Positions 36,863 to 48,568 are shown, counted from the first letter of the stretch. The stretch: DNA of 64,000 bases from Pteria penguin (GCA_035048485.1 CM068581.1:60370393-60434392), one strand, 5' to 3'. Notes: generated by a model not told the origin, from the sequence alone. Numbers and translations are program-made.

Positions 36863-36909
36863 CTTAACAGCTCCGAAAACCAGTCGTAGTCTTCGACATT
36901 GTCCGGCAT
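36863..36909 (-). CDS. candidate alternative first exon (15 codons + 2 nt)
   Basis: Minus-strand ATG 36909 to donor GTTAAG|gtaagg; peptide MPDNVEDYDWFSELL plus a split codon. Same 47-nt length, phase 2 and acidic/aromatic then L-L pattern as the exon at 61,224-61,270. It is the nearest of the set to the GPCR acceptor, 7.7 kb away, with which it is in frame. A second gtaa donor 5 nt further would shift phase. It stands as a candidate because of the shared phase and pattern. Confidence 0.5.
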
Positions 36910-37204
36910 GTTTCAAATTTATATCCTTAAACAAATATCAATGTTTATTCCTCAAAAGCTGCATGATGAACGCATGAGCACCTCGAAATGTATTGCCCCA
37001 GATACTCTTCAATTATATATTGTACGCATATACGACTAGATAGAGTATGACTAAGTTTTCAGTATTATTAAGGTTCACCTGTATAGATAGCTTTCAATAT
37101 AGTATATTGTCGTATGTATTTGATGGTGTGGCGCTCTGACATTTCATATTATGAACAGAGGGTGGGATCAATACTGTATTTGGTCATTGAATACGGCATC
37201 AATG

Positions 37205-37405
37205 TGTTACATACCATAGAACCGGGGTAGGTCTGTAGCTAGAGTGTTTGATTCGTGGACCGAGAGATGCTGGGTTCGAGTCCTACCGACGGGTTGCCTG
37301 TGTCATGGCTGTCAGATGAGAGAGTAAACACCGGGTGGGTCTGTTGGATAGGTATAAATTTCTGTGCAGTGCATCAGGTAAATGGTGTAACCAAATAAAT
37401 AAAAC
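37205..37405 (+). mobile_element. tRNA-derived SINE
   Basis: Box A-like 'taggtctgtagctagagtg' and box B 'gggttcgagtcc'. The body contains 'tcatggctgtcagatgag', 'agagtaaacacc' and 'gggtgggtctgttgg', and ends with 'gtgcatcaggtaaatgg' and an (AAAT)-rich tail. Confidence 0.8.
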
Positions 37406-37799
37406 AAAATGGCATAAACAAGAAGCAAACATTAAACAGCAGATACACTATAACACTGAGAGTGTATTAATAAACGGAGACAAGTTACATTGTATATAGC
37501 ACAAGACATTTTAATGGGAATCATTCCAGGAAGTTATTTCTCTATGTTCTGATAGTTAATGTACGTAGGAGCAGGAAGTAAAAGCTACAGGCGAGAGTGT
37601 TTTAATACATCACTTGATATAAGGTATGTGCATATATCTTGTACGACTTCCATATCAAGGGATCGGAATGATTCCGCCTGTTTGTTAGCTGATGTTGATG
37701 TTAGCTATGAGTTTGTTTCTTTTCTTTTTATTTTACTTCTTTCCGAATTATTGAACTTACATGGTGGCGGCATGTGCCTTTTGCATTTCTTCAGAATTT

Positions 37800-38035
37800 T
37801 TGTTTTACACTGCGGACCCACCTAAAGCGGTGAAGGTGTTTTATGAACTTGTACCAACCTATACCGTGACAATGGGCCTCAGTTTATACTGTCTTATTCG
37901 AGGGTCAAAGGGAGACAGAAAATGATGAATCACCATAGGAAAATCCCAGTCCACAGCCAGAATCGAACCCGCGTCCTCAGATTTGAAATGAAATGCGATA
38001 CTTACTTGACCAACCTTTCCCCCTTCTTTGTTATT
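37800..38035 (-). mobile_element. tRNA-derived SINE
   Basis: On the minus strand box B 'gcgggttcgattctgg' is followed by 'aagacagtataaactgagg', 'gtcacggtatagg', and 'ctttaggtgggtccg'. The same body as the copies at 11.9 and 57.0 kb. Confidence 0.8.
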
Positions 38036-39404
38036 AGAGAAAGCCAAATGCAAGGAGTTTACTTTCGATCTTTGGTAGGTAAAACTACCCCGTTGCTTAA
38101 AATCATGGTCAAACCATGGCTCATCAGAAATACATAATTTCTTAGCTTGGCCCCACTTAGTAGTATTACTTTAAACTGCTATGTTTGTCGTAAAAAAAAA
38201 CAAAACAAAAACCCCTATAAACAAAAAAAAAAAAAGAAAAAAAAAAAAGAAATAAAGAAACAAAGAAAGAAAGAAAACAGTTTCGAAGCAATCTATTTCA
38301 AGTGTAACACTCAGTCATCATTTATATACAGGTAGTAGCTTGAATCTTGTGATTGAAATATCAATGTATGTCTGTAGCTATGTGCTATAAGAAGCAGTAT
38401 TTCATAGCTTATTGTTATAAACGAAACTTGAAAAACGCTTTCAGTTAAGTGAACATCGCGCTTTATCTCACTTAGTCAATCGGTTACCTGTGTACAATCA
38501 AAACATCAAATAAATTTGTCAATGATGTAGATATGGGATCTGAACAACTTTGTTTTGTTTTTGTTTTTTTTTTTATTTAGTTTTCTTTTTTTTTCATCCT
38601 AAAAGATATTTTTCAAATACACCAAAATTTATTTTAGCATCTGGGTTAATAAGATTCGGCCTTCATCATTAAAACGCTTGCTTTATATTCCGTGTTTGAA
38701 GTGTGAAAGACACTAAAACATTACAGTATAAGCTATAATGATGAAATCAATTGGCAATAGCAGTCTCCTCTGGATAAGCGGATACAGTCCGACATAATAA
38801 TCAACCATGGTCCGCTCACAAACTTGATAAAAATTCTGCAATGACCACAAATGTAATGTCCTTTGAACAGTTCACCTTTCCCTTTGACAATTCTGGTATT
38901 GGACTACTTAAGGGGTGTTTTAGTCTTCATATACAGATAAGATCACTGTTCTAAAATTTGATTGAGAATATGGAAGATACATAGTAGGGTACTGTAGTTT
39001 TTGCATTTTGGCTGTGTGTATAATTGAACAGAACCAGGGTTTTTGTTAAAATGGACATTATTTTATTCAGCACCACATGAATTGTTTCTCAGACATAATG
39101 TTACGATAAATTTAGCTCATTTTCCGTGTTTCGTCCCACCTAGTTCCTTATAGAAACAGCATATGATCACGTTTACGCCTCCTCTGGAGATAATGCATGC
39201 GAAATTTAATTTCAATCTACATGTATTCTAGAGCTTATGAAAAGAAATTTAAAATGCGAGGTTATAGGTACAATATAAGGTAAGGTAATAAATGTAAATA
39301 GTACGGTATAAATGATTACAAAGTTTCTCTTTGAACTAACCCGACAACAGCGGCAGTCAAAATCGTGATAAATATTACTAGATAGTATCTTAATCAAAAC
39401 AAAA
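38036..39404. other. no gene; A-rich tract
   Basis: A-rich run at about 38,190-38,278 and T-rich run at 38,560-38,595. No exon recognised. Confidence 0.4.
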
Positions 39405-39525
39405 ATGACGTTCTAGAATTTATGTATTTGTGCATGTGTAATAGAAAGTTCTCCTCTTTTCCTTTCATTTTAACTTATTTAATGGTTTGATGAGAGGGTC
39501 ATTAGTCGTGAATATATTAAATAAG
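39405..39525 (-). repeat. dispersed repeat, copy 2
   Basis: Inverted counterpart of 29,618-29,750; shares 'aaaccattaaataagtta' and 'atacataaattctag'. Confidence 0.6.
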
Positions 39526-39527
39526 AG

Positions 39528-41080
39528 GCCCAAGTGGGCCTATATGGCTCACCTGAGTACCTAGATTATCAGTCATGCAGGAAGGAGGAAGTTATTTATT
39601 TTTGCATTACTGTGACCAAGTCAACAGAAATGTTGAAAATATGTCAAATTTTATTTCAGACCAGAATAAAAAACAACAAGAGTTTCTTGCACATCCATTC
39701 AGGTGATTTTGATATTAAGCATTTGCTTTGTCTCTGCAAAATGTGATTCAGGCAAACAAGTTAGTCTTTTCTTTAGGTGGGGCCTTTTGTTGACTGATTT
39801 CAAGTCTTGGTCATGAACAACATTTGTTTCAAATATTGTCCAGATCCAACTTAAAATGGCCTAATTTCATATATTGAGTGTTGAGAAACATCTAAAAACT
39901 TATTTAGATGTGTAAAGAAATGAAAAAAAAATTGACCACAGCTGGATTTGAACCACTACTCTCCATATTTTATTTACCAAGTGGTATATGTACTATTGTG
40001 AGACCTAGTTTTTAGACATGGTGGCACCATCTGTTGAGCAATTTGGATGAAATGTACAAAATTGATAGAGGACCTATAGTACTTCATGTATACTATGTTT
40101 CATTTAAATATTTCATGTGGTATAAAAACAGAAGTTAAAAATGTGAAGAATTGTCCCTATACACCCTCATTTGGAAGTCTTAAAAAATTAATAGAAAATC
40201 CAAAAATTGAGATATTGACAAAATTCTTTCAAAACAACATTCTTTACCATAATTATGATCAAAACAGTCCATAAGAAATCATCATTATCAATTAACTAGG
40301 AAATATGACACTTTTCTGCAAGTCCAAAAAAATGTGGGAAAAAATTCTAAAATTTGATTTTGGAACAGAACCAAAATAACAAGACTTCTTCACTCATCCC
40401 TCTAGATCATTTCTATGCATTCTGTTTGTCCCTGTTTACAGTCAGTATGAAGAATAAGATTGTCAAAGGAGGGTACTCTTTTGTGACCTACTTTTGACTG
40501 TGGTGGCACCACCTGTAAAGAAATCTGGACGAAAACAACAGAATTTGAAGGGGAGCATAAGTGATTTATTTCTACCAAGATTTATCAAAATCTTTCTAAC
40601 TGTTTTACAGAGAAAGTTGAAAATGAGAAAAATGGCCAACCCCCTTTTTTGGAAGTCCTAAAAAATTCATAAAAAATTGAGATATTGACAAAATTCTTTC
40701 ACAATAATATTCCTTACCATAATTATGATCAAAATAGTCCATTAAAAAATTTCAATAATCAATTAACTCAAAAACATGACACTTTTCTGCATTGAAATTA
40801 CTATGTCCAAAAAAAAAATGTCGAAAAAACGTCAAAAATTTGATTTTGGAACAGAACCAAAAATAACAACACTTCTTCACACATCCCTCTAGATCATTCC
40901 TATGCATTCGGTTTGTCTCTGTATGCCCAAGGTCTTAAGAAGAAGTTCGTTAAAGGGTGGTTTCCTCTGTGACCTACTTTTGCCTGTGGTGGCGCCAATT
41001 ATTGACGGATCTGGACAAAAAACAACAACACTTATATGAGACCATGAGTACTTTATGCATACCAAGTTTCATCATGTTGA
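39528..41080 (+). repeat. ~485-bp tandem repeat element, three units
   Basis: Starts 'aagaggcccaagtgggcct' and 'tggctcacctgagtacc', a terminus I associate with bivalve repeats. The landmark 'gtggtggcaccatctg' recurs at about 40,018, 40,500 and 40,985, with 'gagatattgacaaaattctt' and 'ttgattttggaacagaacca' between. Non-coding. Confidence 0.75.
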
Positions 41081-41730
41081 TGACAGAAAACTTAGAAGTA
41101 ATAGACACACTATTGAATTTATTTCGGATTCAAATATTATACACAACTGGATCAATCGCACTTTTAATAAACCGATCAGCCGATACGATTCGCTGCATTC
41201 TTGCATCAGTCATAGCAAATGTCCTGCACATTTGCACGTTAAACAAGCGATAAGCAATAAAATCTGACCTACAATCTGTCATTAAACTAAATTAAACACA
41301 CAGATTTCTGTATAGCTCCTTTTCTTGCGCGGTTTTTTTTTAAATATATGTCTGAACCTTCCAGGCGTCAATCTTTCACTGTGGTATGACAAAGCGGCAA
41401 ATTAACAACAGCATTAGAGAAATCTATTCTGTGTCTTCTTATGTAAGATCATGGTAAGATGTTATTGCCTGTCGTTTGCTAATTGTTAAAGAATGCAAAA
41501 CATTAGACGTCAAAATAGGGCAACGTATTGCGACTTTATTTGGATTTGATATTTTGAGAGAGAGAGAGAGAGCAATGAAATGGAAATAGGATCACGTTGA
41601 AAGAAAGAAAGACAGAAAGAAAGAAAGATAAAGAAACTCCAATACAGGATACCTTATTGGAAAAAAATACACGTAGATGTATTACAACAAATTGCAAAAA
41701 TAAATAAATACATAACAGGAACAAACTTAC
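41081..41730. other. no gene; short GA-rich tract
   Basis: 'gagagagagagagag' near 41,557-41,572 and AAAG-rich sequence to 41,640. These produce the open frame on the minus strand. Confidence 0.4.
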
Positions 41731-41816
41731 ATCAACCATTTTTTGAAAATCCATCTTGTTATATTATCTTTCAGATGCTTAGAAAGATATTCATCCGTCA
41801 ATGTATTTGAGCCCAT
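41731..41816 (-). CDS. candidate alternative first exon (28 codons + 2 nt), paralogue 1
   Basis: ATG 41816 to donor TTGAT|gtaagt. The peptide contains L-T-D-E-Y-L-S-K-H-L-K-D-N-I-T-R-W-I-F-K-K-W-L with a sequon at N18. Its neighbour at 42,412-42,497 has the same 86-nt length, the same phase and 20 of 28 identical residues; several third-position changes are silent, which argues for selection on the peptide. No in-frame stop before the donor. Joined to the GPCR acceptor the frame stays open. A TATA-like box lies about 60 nt upstream. Confidence 0.65.
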
Positions 41817-41875
41817 AGTGCGATGAACACTTACTTGTAAGTCCAGTACAACTACTGTCTACTATTATACTGATA

Positions 41876-41883
41876 ATTTTATA
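41876..41883 (-). promoter_or_regulatory. TATA-like box of first-exon paralogue 1
   Basis: TATAAAAT on the minus strand, 60-67 nt before the ATG. The equivalent place in paralogue 2 has ATATAAAAA. Confidence 0.4.
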
Positions 41884-41936
41884 TCAAATCACACACAATT
41901 CATCCTCAAGTATACTGAGTACACATAATGACTTAG

Positions 41937-41965
41937 TTTGAAATGACTACGTCAGCGGAAACTGA
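41937..41965 (-). promoter_or_regulatory. conserved upstream motif, paralogue 1
   Basis: Plus strand 'tttgaaatgactac' followed by 'gtcagcggaaactga'. Paralogue 2 has 'tttgaaatgacaat' and 'ttcagcggaaaccga' at 42,607. The first 14 bases recur exactly at 57,975, upstream of the exon at 57,808-57,893. Confidence 0.4.
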
Positions 41966-42177
41966 TCAAGACAAAAAGTGTTCACTTTACAGGTATTCAG
42001 CTATGAGAAGAAATTAATCAAAGAATACCAACAATAAAGTGCATGGACATAGATGTTAAAGGTGTATTCAAAATAATAATAATATTCAGTTTAAAGTTAT
42101 GTTTGGATTTCGTGTTCTAAGTTTTCCAAATACTTATGGTTTTTACTAAATAATGAAAGATAGGATGCCGAAGAGAT

Positions 42178-42245
42178 TTTGAATGGATGGGTCGAACCCA
42201 TGATCCCTTAGCCTTGGCTAACGACTGCATTATACCAACTCCAAA
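42178..42245 (-). mobile_element. tRNA-like SINE head
   Basis: Minus strand 'agttggtataatgcagtcgt', 'taagggatcatgggttcga' and 'cccatcc' resemble box A and box B of a tRNA, but the arms do not make a good complete tRNA fold. It lies between the two first-exon paralogues. Confidence 0.5.
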
Positions 42246-42411
42246 ATGGTTGACTTAATAATTTAGTGTGTAAAAAATTAAAGTTATTAATTAATTTACT
42301 ATCCATTTATTTATAGATTAAAAAGGAATTTAATATAAAGAATAAAATATATACCGATTTTAATTTAGTAAATCAGATAAACATAATTAAACATAATAGT
42401 AATAAACTTAC

Positions 42412-42497
42412 TCAAGCCATTTTCGGAAGATCCATCTACTGGAATTATCTTTCAAATGCTTAGAAAGGTGTTCATCTGTAAACATGCTTGACCACAT
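42412..42497 (-). CDS. candidate alternative first exon (28 codons + 2 nt), paralogue 2
   Basis: ATG 42497 to donor CTTGA|gtaagt. The peptide contains F-T-D-E-H-L-S-K-H-L-K-D-N-S-S-R-W-I-F-R-K-W-L with a sequon at N18. It is a tandem paralogue of 41,731-41,816, 681 bp upstream on the minus strand, including upstream sequence (TATA-like box and 'agcggaaac' motif). Phase 2, in frame with the GPCR exon. Confidence 0.65.
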
Positions 42498-42551
42498 AGT
42501 GAAATGGTCAAGGGCAAAAGTCAAGTGTAATCACTGTCCATACTACAGTTC

Positions 42552-42560
42552 TTTTTATAT
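42552..42560 (-). promoter_or_regulatory. TATA-like box of first-exon paralogue 2
   Basis: ATATAAAAA on the minus strand, 55-63 nt before the ATG. Confidence 0.4.
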
Positions 42561-42639
42561 TTTGTATCATTTCATTTGAGTGTTCTAAATAAACAAAATG
42601 AGCTGGTTTGAAATGACAATTTCAGCGGAAACCGACAGA

Positions 42640-43323
42640 AATTGAAACAAAGGTATGAGTGAAGTGTCCGGAAGGGAGAGAAACTCAAAAAGACATCAGG
42701 AAGCAGTGTCAACTACGTGATAATGAATTATCATGTTTATTGAAGTACTCAAGACCGAAGGAGCTCAACTTATATTCAATTGGGCACACGACGACTTCTT
42801 GAATAGTCGTGTACAAAGTGTTCTTAATGTTATAAAGAAGTGAAGTAGAAAACATTTATGTATTAGACAGAAAGCTTAATATATAATTAAGTTGAAATAC
42901 ACAGGATAGAAACAAGAACTAATATCACCCTCCTCTGTTCCTGTCTCCCTGTTCATCGTTCAACAGCTGATTTCATAGGAGAAAAAATCAACAAATAAAT
43001 TACACTTAGTGAATCAGTTTCTTTCTTGTAAATAACAACATACTGGTTGGAAGAATGTGAGTTATGGCCCTTGCGATTATTCAGTTATATTTCGGCATGG
43101 CGGCAGGAAATGGTCAACTTCTTAAACTTACATGTGCTGACATCTCTAGTATTCGTGCCCGAATCGCCCGCCCCTCAAAAGTAATGGAGCGTTGTAAACG
43201 CTCAAAGCTTCCAACGAAAACATGAGCTATGAAATCGCCTGCTTTGTGGCCAATAAATGCATGCATGCATAAACACGTGTGTGATCGTCTGTCTGTTCGT
43301 CGGAACATTAGTATAGGCTACAT
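42640..43323. other. no gene seen
   Basis: A short ATGTCAGCACAT|gtaagt at 43,127-43,138 (minus) is phase 0 and was not accepted as an exon. Confidence 0.4.
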
Positions 43324-43490
43324 GCGCGGATACAGAGGGGGGTTAGGGGGAGGAACCCCCGGAATCCGAAAATTTTACCAGAAAAAGGTAATATTTGGGC
43401 ATTTTGGGGGTTGGACCCCCCTCGTCTAAGAGAAAAATTTACCTTTTTTGGTTGGACCCCCTCTGACAAAAATTTCTGGATCCGCGCATG
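43324..43490. mobile_element. hAT-like MITE with 8-bp target duplication
   Basis: Ends 'gcgcggatacagaggggg' and inverted 'gcgcggatccagaaattt'. Flanked by 'ggctacat' at 43,316-43,323 and again at 43,491-43,498. Interior contains short inverted G-rich and C-rich runs and no ORF. Confidence 0.8.
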
Positions 43491-43498
43491 GGCTACAT

Positions 43499-44109
43499 AT
43501 ATAGAGCGTAATATTCTTGACAATGCATACTAAGTGGTAAACAGACAAGGCGTCATTTCCTGTTTGACAGACCACTGTTTTCGATGTGTATAATATCACA
43601 ATTAAGCCAAGGCCATACGATATGCATGTATGTCGGTAAACGACAACACAACTTTCTTTGTGTGTAGTGTCTACCAATCACATCACTTTATATACACTAT
43701 CTGGTGTATTATGGATTCTGAAAGTTATGTATACATATACCGAAAATAAGTATGAAATTAGCGGGGCTCATTTGATGATGGATTTAAAATCGCATTAAAT
43801 TTTATTTACTTCACATGTAAGGCACTGCCATAATGGTATATATATGCAAATCCACGAAATATACATATTAGCTACAGATGAAAGAGAAAATCATGTAACT
43901 CTTCTCCTTTCACCGATGCCTTGACATCATTATCAGGTCCGGATACACGTCAGAGTACCTACAGATTTCTAGCTGATTAACATAAATGCATGTGTACGTT
44001 TTAAAACAATATATCAATGACGCCTATAATGAACCGTTATTCTTAACAGTATCTGCCATTCTCACAGAAAAGAAAGAGAACATTAAAAAGGAACCTCATA
44101 TAAGTACAT
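43499..44109. other. no gene seen
   Basis: AT-rich, no recognised feature. Confidence 0.4.
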
Positions 44110-45064
44110 CGTGACCCCTGCATTGTGATACGTATTATATGGTGACCCCTGTACTGTGACAGGTATTATACTGCGACCCTTGTACTGTGACAGGTATTAT
44201 ATTGCGACCCCTGTACTGTGACAGGTATTATATTGTGACCCCTGTATTGTGATACATCTTATATCGTGATCGCTGCATTGTGACACGTATTATATCGTAA
44301 CCTCTGTATCGTAATATACCGTGTCCCGTGTGTTTACACGAATCGTATCGTCAACCTTGTATTTACCACGTGATCTGTGTATCGTAATAGGTATCGTATC
44401 GATCGTGACCTCTGTATCATGGTACGTATCGTATCGTGACAGGTACAATATCATGACCCCTGTGTCGTTTATTGAATTGTGACCCCTGCTTCGTGATACG
44501 TTCAGTATTGTGACTTCTTATCGTGATACTTATTGTATCGTGACTCCTGTATCATGATACATATTGTAACATGACTCCTGTATCGTGGTACGTACTGTGA
44601 ACCCAGTATCGTGATACGTATCGTATCGTGACCCATATATCGTGATACGTATCGTACCGTGATCCCTGTATCGTAATACACATTGAATCGTGACCCCTGT
44701 ATCGTAATACGTAAAGTATCGTGATTCCTGTATCTTGATACGTATAGCATTGTGATCCCTTTATCGTGATATGTATACTACTGTGACCCCTGTATCGTGA
44801 TATATATTGTATCGTGGCTCCTGTATTGTGATACCTATAGAATCGTGACTCCTGATTTGTGATACGTATAATACTGTGACCCCTGAATCGTGATACGTAT
44901 TGTATCGTGACCCCTGAATCGTGATACGTATTGTATCGTGACCCCTGAATCGTGATACGTATTGTATCATGACCCCTGTATCGTAATACGTATTGTATCG
45001 TGACTCCTGTATCGTTACACGTATAGTATCGTTAACACTATATCGTGATACTTATCGTATCTTG
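44110..45064. repeat. 31-bp minisatellite
   Basis: About 30 units of 'ccctgtatcgtgatacgtat' + 'tgtatcgtgac', with exact 31-bp steps at 44,881, 44,912 and 44,943. Units are more degenerate at the left end. 'atcgtgatacg' and 'gtatcgtgac' give each unit short palindromic character. Long minus-strand ORFs here are an artefact of the repeat. Confidence 0.93.
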
Positions 45065-45678
45065 TCCATTCCGCCAGTACACATCCGGTAAATAATCATG
45101 TCCAAATCTGGTAACATCGTTATCATGAATTGAACGGATCGAATCAGTGCACTACGTAGGGAATTTTAATCAACTATATATCTTGTTACATTGTGTATAT
45201 TTAGATATGCGCTTTGCATCATTAGATATGACACGAGTAGTTACCCGAGAATATTAGATGATAAGAATATTTAAACGCATTTAAATGTTAAACATTAATG
45301 CTGATACATATCGATGGTATGCATCTTTATGCAGAAACGTCTCATCACTATTTGTTATTCAACTTCCAAAGATTTGAACTTTTGGAACAAGTTTAGATAT
45401 GTTTGATAAGATTTCAAAGTGTGTTTGTAATTTTATTCGAAAAGAGTTCCATGCTTTAAAACAGGAAATAAATCATTTACCCTCTATCATGAAGTAAATG
45501 GAAAGGGGTATTATTGACCAGTACAATGTACATATAAGAAATTGCCTTTGATCTAGAGTTCATGAAAGTTAAAGATTTATATCGTATAAAGAGAAGAGTT
45601 TCGAGGAATACATATTTATCAACTTGCATTTTGAGGATACATACTAGTGTTTCCATCACAAAGCAATATTTATTTTAT
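45065..45678. other. no gene seen
   Basis: Single-copy-looking, short ORFs only. Confidence 0.4.
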
Positions 45679-45705
45679 CATCATCATCATCATCATCATC
45701 ATCAC

Positions 45706-45762
<57 letters not shown>

Positions 45763-45778
45763 TATTATTATTATTATT
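45679..45778. repeat. (TCA)n(TTA)n microsatellite
   Basis: About 8 TCA units followed by about 23 TTA units with two interruptions. Confidence 0.97.
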
Positions 45779-46089
45779 TTCTTTTCTTTATTTTGGTTTT
45801 TGTCTTGCTTTGATCCCCATCCTCATTTAATCTCACACCTCGTCTGGCCGATTTACTTTAAGGCTATATCTTACTTATTCAGTTTTAAGATGGATTTGCT
45901 TCAAAACTGAACCAGTTTCTTCTTATAGTCTATCATAGAGACCCATAGTGACGTCTGATGTGGTTACTACATGAAATTTGGAGTTTTTTCAACTTCCTTG
46001 ATTGATTGATTCTTACATTTTTCATTGCCATGTTTAGACATGTATAGTTGTTGTTGTTTTGTCGTTGTTGCTGTGGTGTTATTGCTGTG

Positions 46090-46136
46090 GATGATGATGA
46101 CGATGATGATGATGATGATGATGGTGATGATGATGG

Positions 46137-46186
<50 letters not shown>

Positions 46187-46315
46187 ATGATGATGATGAT
46201 GGTTGTGGTGGTGGTGGCGGTGGTGTTGTTGATGATGATGACAATAATGATGATGATGGTGGTGGTGGTGGCGGTGATATTGGTGTAGGTGGTGGCGGTG
46301 ATGATGGTGGTGGTT
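46090..46315. repeat. (GAT)n then (GGT)n microsatellite
   Basis: GAT/GGT triplets over about 220 bp; every frame reads as a homopolymer-like peptide, so no protein is called. The TCA run 400 bp to the left is complementary. Confidence 0.97.
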
Positions 46316-46685
46316 AAAATAATAATAGTAATTAGCAATATTAAAACTGATCAAGTACTGTATGACACATACAGCAAGATTCTCTAATACACCAATATGT
46401 TCTTATTCCAGTAAATATACGTTCAAAAGTTATTTGTCAAAGTGATCATAACATTAATAAATACAAGTAAGTGACCAAGGACCTAGGAAGTGGGGAGAAG
46501 GAATTAAAGCCTCTATTTTTGGTTATTCATACGATGACTGTTGTAATAATGTCAAATATATGTAGAAAAATATTATTAGCACAACCTTTCGACATTTGAT
46601 AATCTAGGTTTTGTCCGGCCCTCTCCTGCCTCTATGTCCACCCCTCCCTTGCACCTATGTTTGACTTGCTACCAATTCCTTGACC

Positions 46686-46721
46686 GATAAATAAATAAGT
46701 AAATAAATAAATAGATGAATA

Positions 46722-46784
<63 letters not shown>
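46686..46784. repeat. (AAAT)n(AAT)n microsatellite
   Basis: AAAT units change to about 20 AAT units. Confidence 0.96.
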
Positions 46785-46917
46785 GAAATATAAAAAATGT
46801 ATGCAACTTACAACTTATATTGTTATGTTTTTATTTCCCAATCTTAAAAATACATGTAGCAAACGAAAGTTAAGATAAGAAAGGCAACTCTTAATCAATG
46901 ACTTACATTCATTATCA

Positions 46918-47190
46918 ATGGGAAACGGCGTAGATCTATCGGTTAGGTGCTCGGATCTTGACCGAGAGGTCTCGGATTCGACATCCGTAATTACTCGGCT
47001 TCATCCGAAGGACAGGACACCGGCATGCATACAGCGGGAGTCGAACCCGGGACCTTTCGGTCAAGAGCCGAGCACCGCATCCACCGAGGCACATAGCCGT
47101 CTATTTCTGTTCACTGTTTCAGGGAGGTACCGTCATCATACAAACACGTGCGATGATATCGGTATGACGTAAAGCAAGAATGAAACAAAC
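46918..47190. mobile_element. two tRNA-like SINE heads in inverted orientation
   Basis: Plus-strand head at about 46,926-46,990 ('ctcggatcttgaccgagagg', 'ctcggattcgac') and minus-strand head at about 47,035-47,100 (inverted 'ctcggctcttgaccgaaagg', 'cccgggttcgactcccg'). The two are near-complementary and bracket 'ggacaggacaccgg'. It is followed by a SINE 3' end 'ggtatgacgtaaagcaagaa'. Confidence 0.7.
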
Positions 47191-47591
47191 AAAACATTTT
47201 CCATTGATATATTGTATAAATCAATCAATCATGAAATTTGTACATATGTAAAGCATTCCTAAACAAGGCATTGTTGCACATTTTAGAATATTTTATTTCA
47301 ATTTTGAAATAGAAATTTACAAAAGAAATGTTCTAAAACTGAGAAATCGAGATTTAAAATAACTTGTAATTATAATTAAAGTAAAATAACATAGCCTTAC
47401 AGATTCTATCACGGGGTCTGGTTGTATGGATAGTAGTTTATTACACTGAAATCAGTTACACTATGCTCAATAGTAAACTTACCTAGTAGGTTCATTGGGC
47501 GATGAAAAGGGTAAAGATTAAAAAAAAATAAAAACAATATTTTTGAATGAAGAAGAGGAGGGAGAGAGAAGCGATTGAAATACCAACTTAC
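47191..47591. other. no gene seen
   Basis: A donor-like 'gtaagt' on the minus strand at 47,486 follows only a short ORF in phase 1 and was not accepted. Confidence 0.4.
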
Positions 47592-47650
47592 CAATATTGA
47601 GTACCATCACAGTAGACAGCTGTAATTTTAACATATTTTACTGTACACAT
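47592..47650 (-). CDS. possible alternative first exon (19 codons + 2 nt)
   Basis: ATG 47650 to donor AATATTG|gtaagt, phase 2, peptide MCTVKYVKITAVYCDGTQY. It has the right phase but lacks the L-L-type ending of the others, and a second ATG in another frame ends at the same donor in phase 1. Confidence 0.3.
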
Positions 47651-48392
47651 GAATCTTGGCAAACTAATTTATAAAGGCGAAATATAGTGGACGGTATGCT
47701 GCATGTCATTTACAGTAAATGAATGTTACTTATCAACACGTGCAGTAGACATCATGATGAAGTCGACAGCGAGTTTAATCGATGTCCCTTCTAACAAATA
47801 AAATTTATAATGCGTGTAATTGCTTTGAGGTAACACGCGGTCATTTTTAAAGTATGCAACATTTGCTACTGGGTTAATTATAGATTCGTGTTACGATCAC
47901 TCAACAAGTATCGTGCAAGCAAATGTATCCAATCTGTTTTGCGAGATATATTCGATAATGAGATTTGACAATCTCATCCTCGTCATCTCTGCGTTTGCGG
48001 CCTATCCTATTCACCAACTGCTGCGATTGTTTTGAACAGTAATAGCTGAACTCATTTATGTGCTCATAAAAACAACCGCTTATTTACCAGAAAAAAAAAC
48101 AGACAATAAAAACTAGATTCCATTATTGGAAAACGACTCATTTCATTCTAAATGGTAACATTTCGGGAAGCCCTAACTATTTGTGGATGATAATCGTACC
48201 AAACGTGGAGTTTTATATCCTGTGTAATCTTGATCACCAAGACTCTTGTGTCGTCTGTGGCGGGGAGACAAGAGTACTAACGCGACAAAAGTTAATTATT
48301 TCTGGAATGTTAAGTTCTAAGCAAAATGGGAGATCAACATTAAATAAAATGAATAAATAATTAAAATACATACATAATTACATAATTAATAC

Positions 48393-48397
<5 letters not shown>
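47651..48397. other. no gene seen
   Basis: AT-rich. Weak ATG-to-gtaac at 47,730-47,755 (minus) noted and not accepted. Confidence 0.4.
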
Positions 48398-48480
<83 letters not shown>

Positions 48481-48568
48481 GTAAATTTATACCGTACGGC
48501 GGCTTCGCCTAGCATATAACGTCACGCCACGGAGACAACCACATATATATATATATATATATATATAT
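48398..48568. repeat. (TA)n microsatellites
   Basis: (TA)n at 48,398-48,477 and 48,543-48,568, separated by about 65 bp of mixed sequence containing 'gcggcttcgcct' and 'gtcacgccac'. Confidence 0.95.

Noticed and set aside
44502..44970. Minus-strand ORFs with repeated S-R-Y-R-x-H-D-T
   Set aside because: 31-bp minisatellite read as protein; unit frame shifts and no splice or domain evidence.
46025..46354. Poly-Asp, poly-His, poly-Met and poly-Ser ORFs
   Set aside because: Produced by GAT and GGT triplet repeats in all frames.
47730..47755. First exon M-M-S-T-A-R-V-D before gtaaca
   Set aside because: Phase 2 but only 8 codons with a poor donor.
48086..48123. First exon starting M-E-S-S-F-Y-C before gtaaat
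   Set aside because: Recounting the T-run gives phase 0, and the donor is weak.
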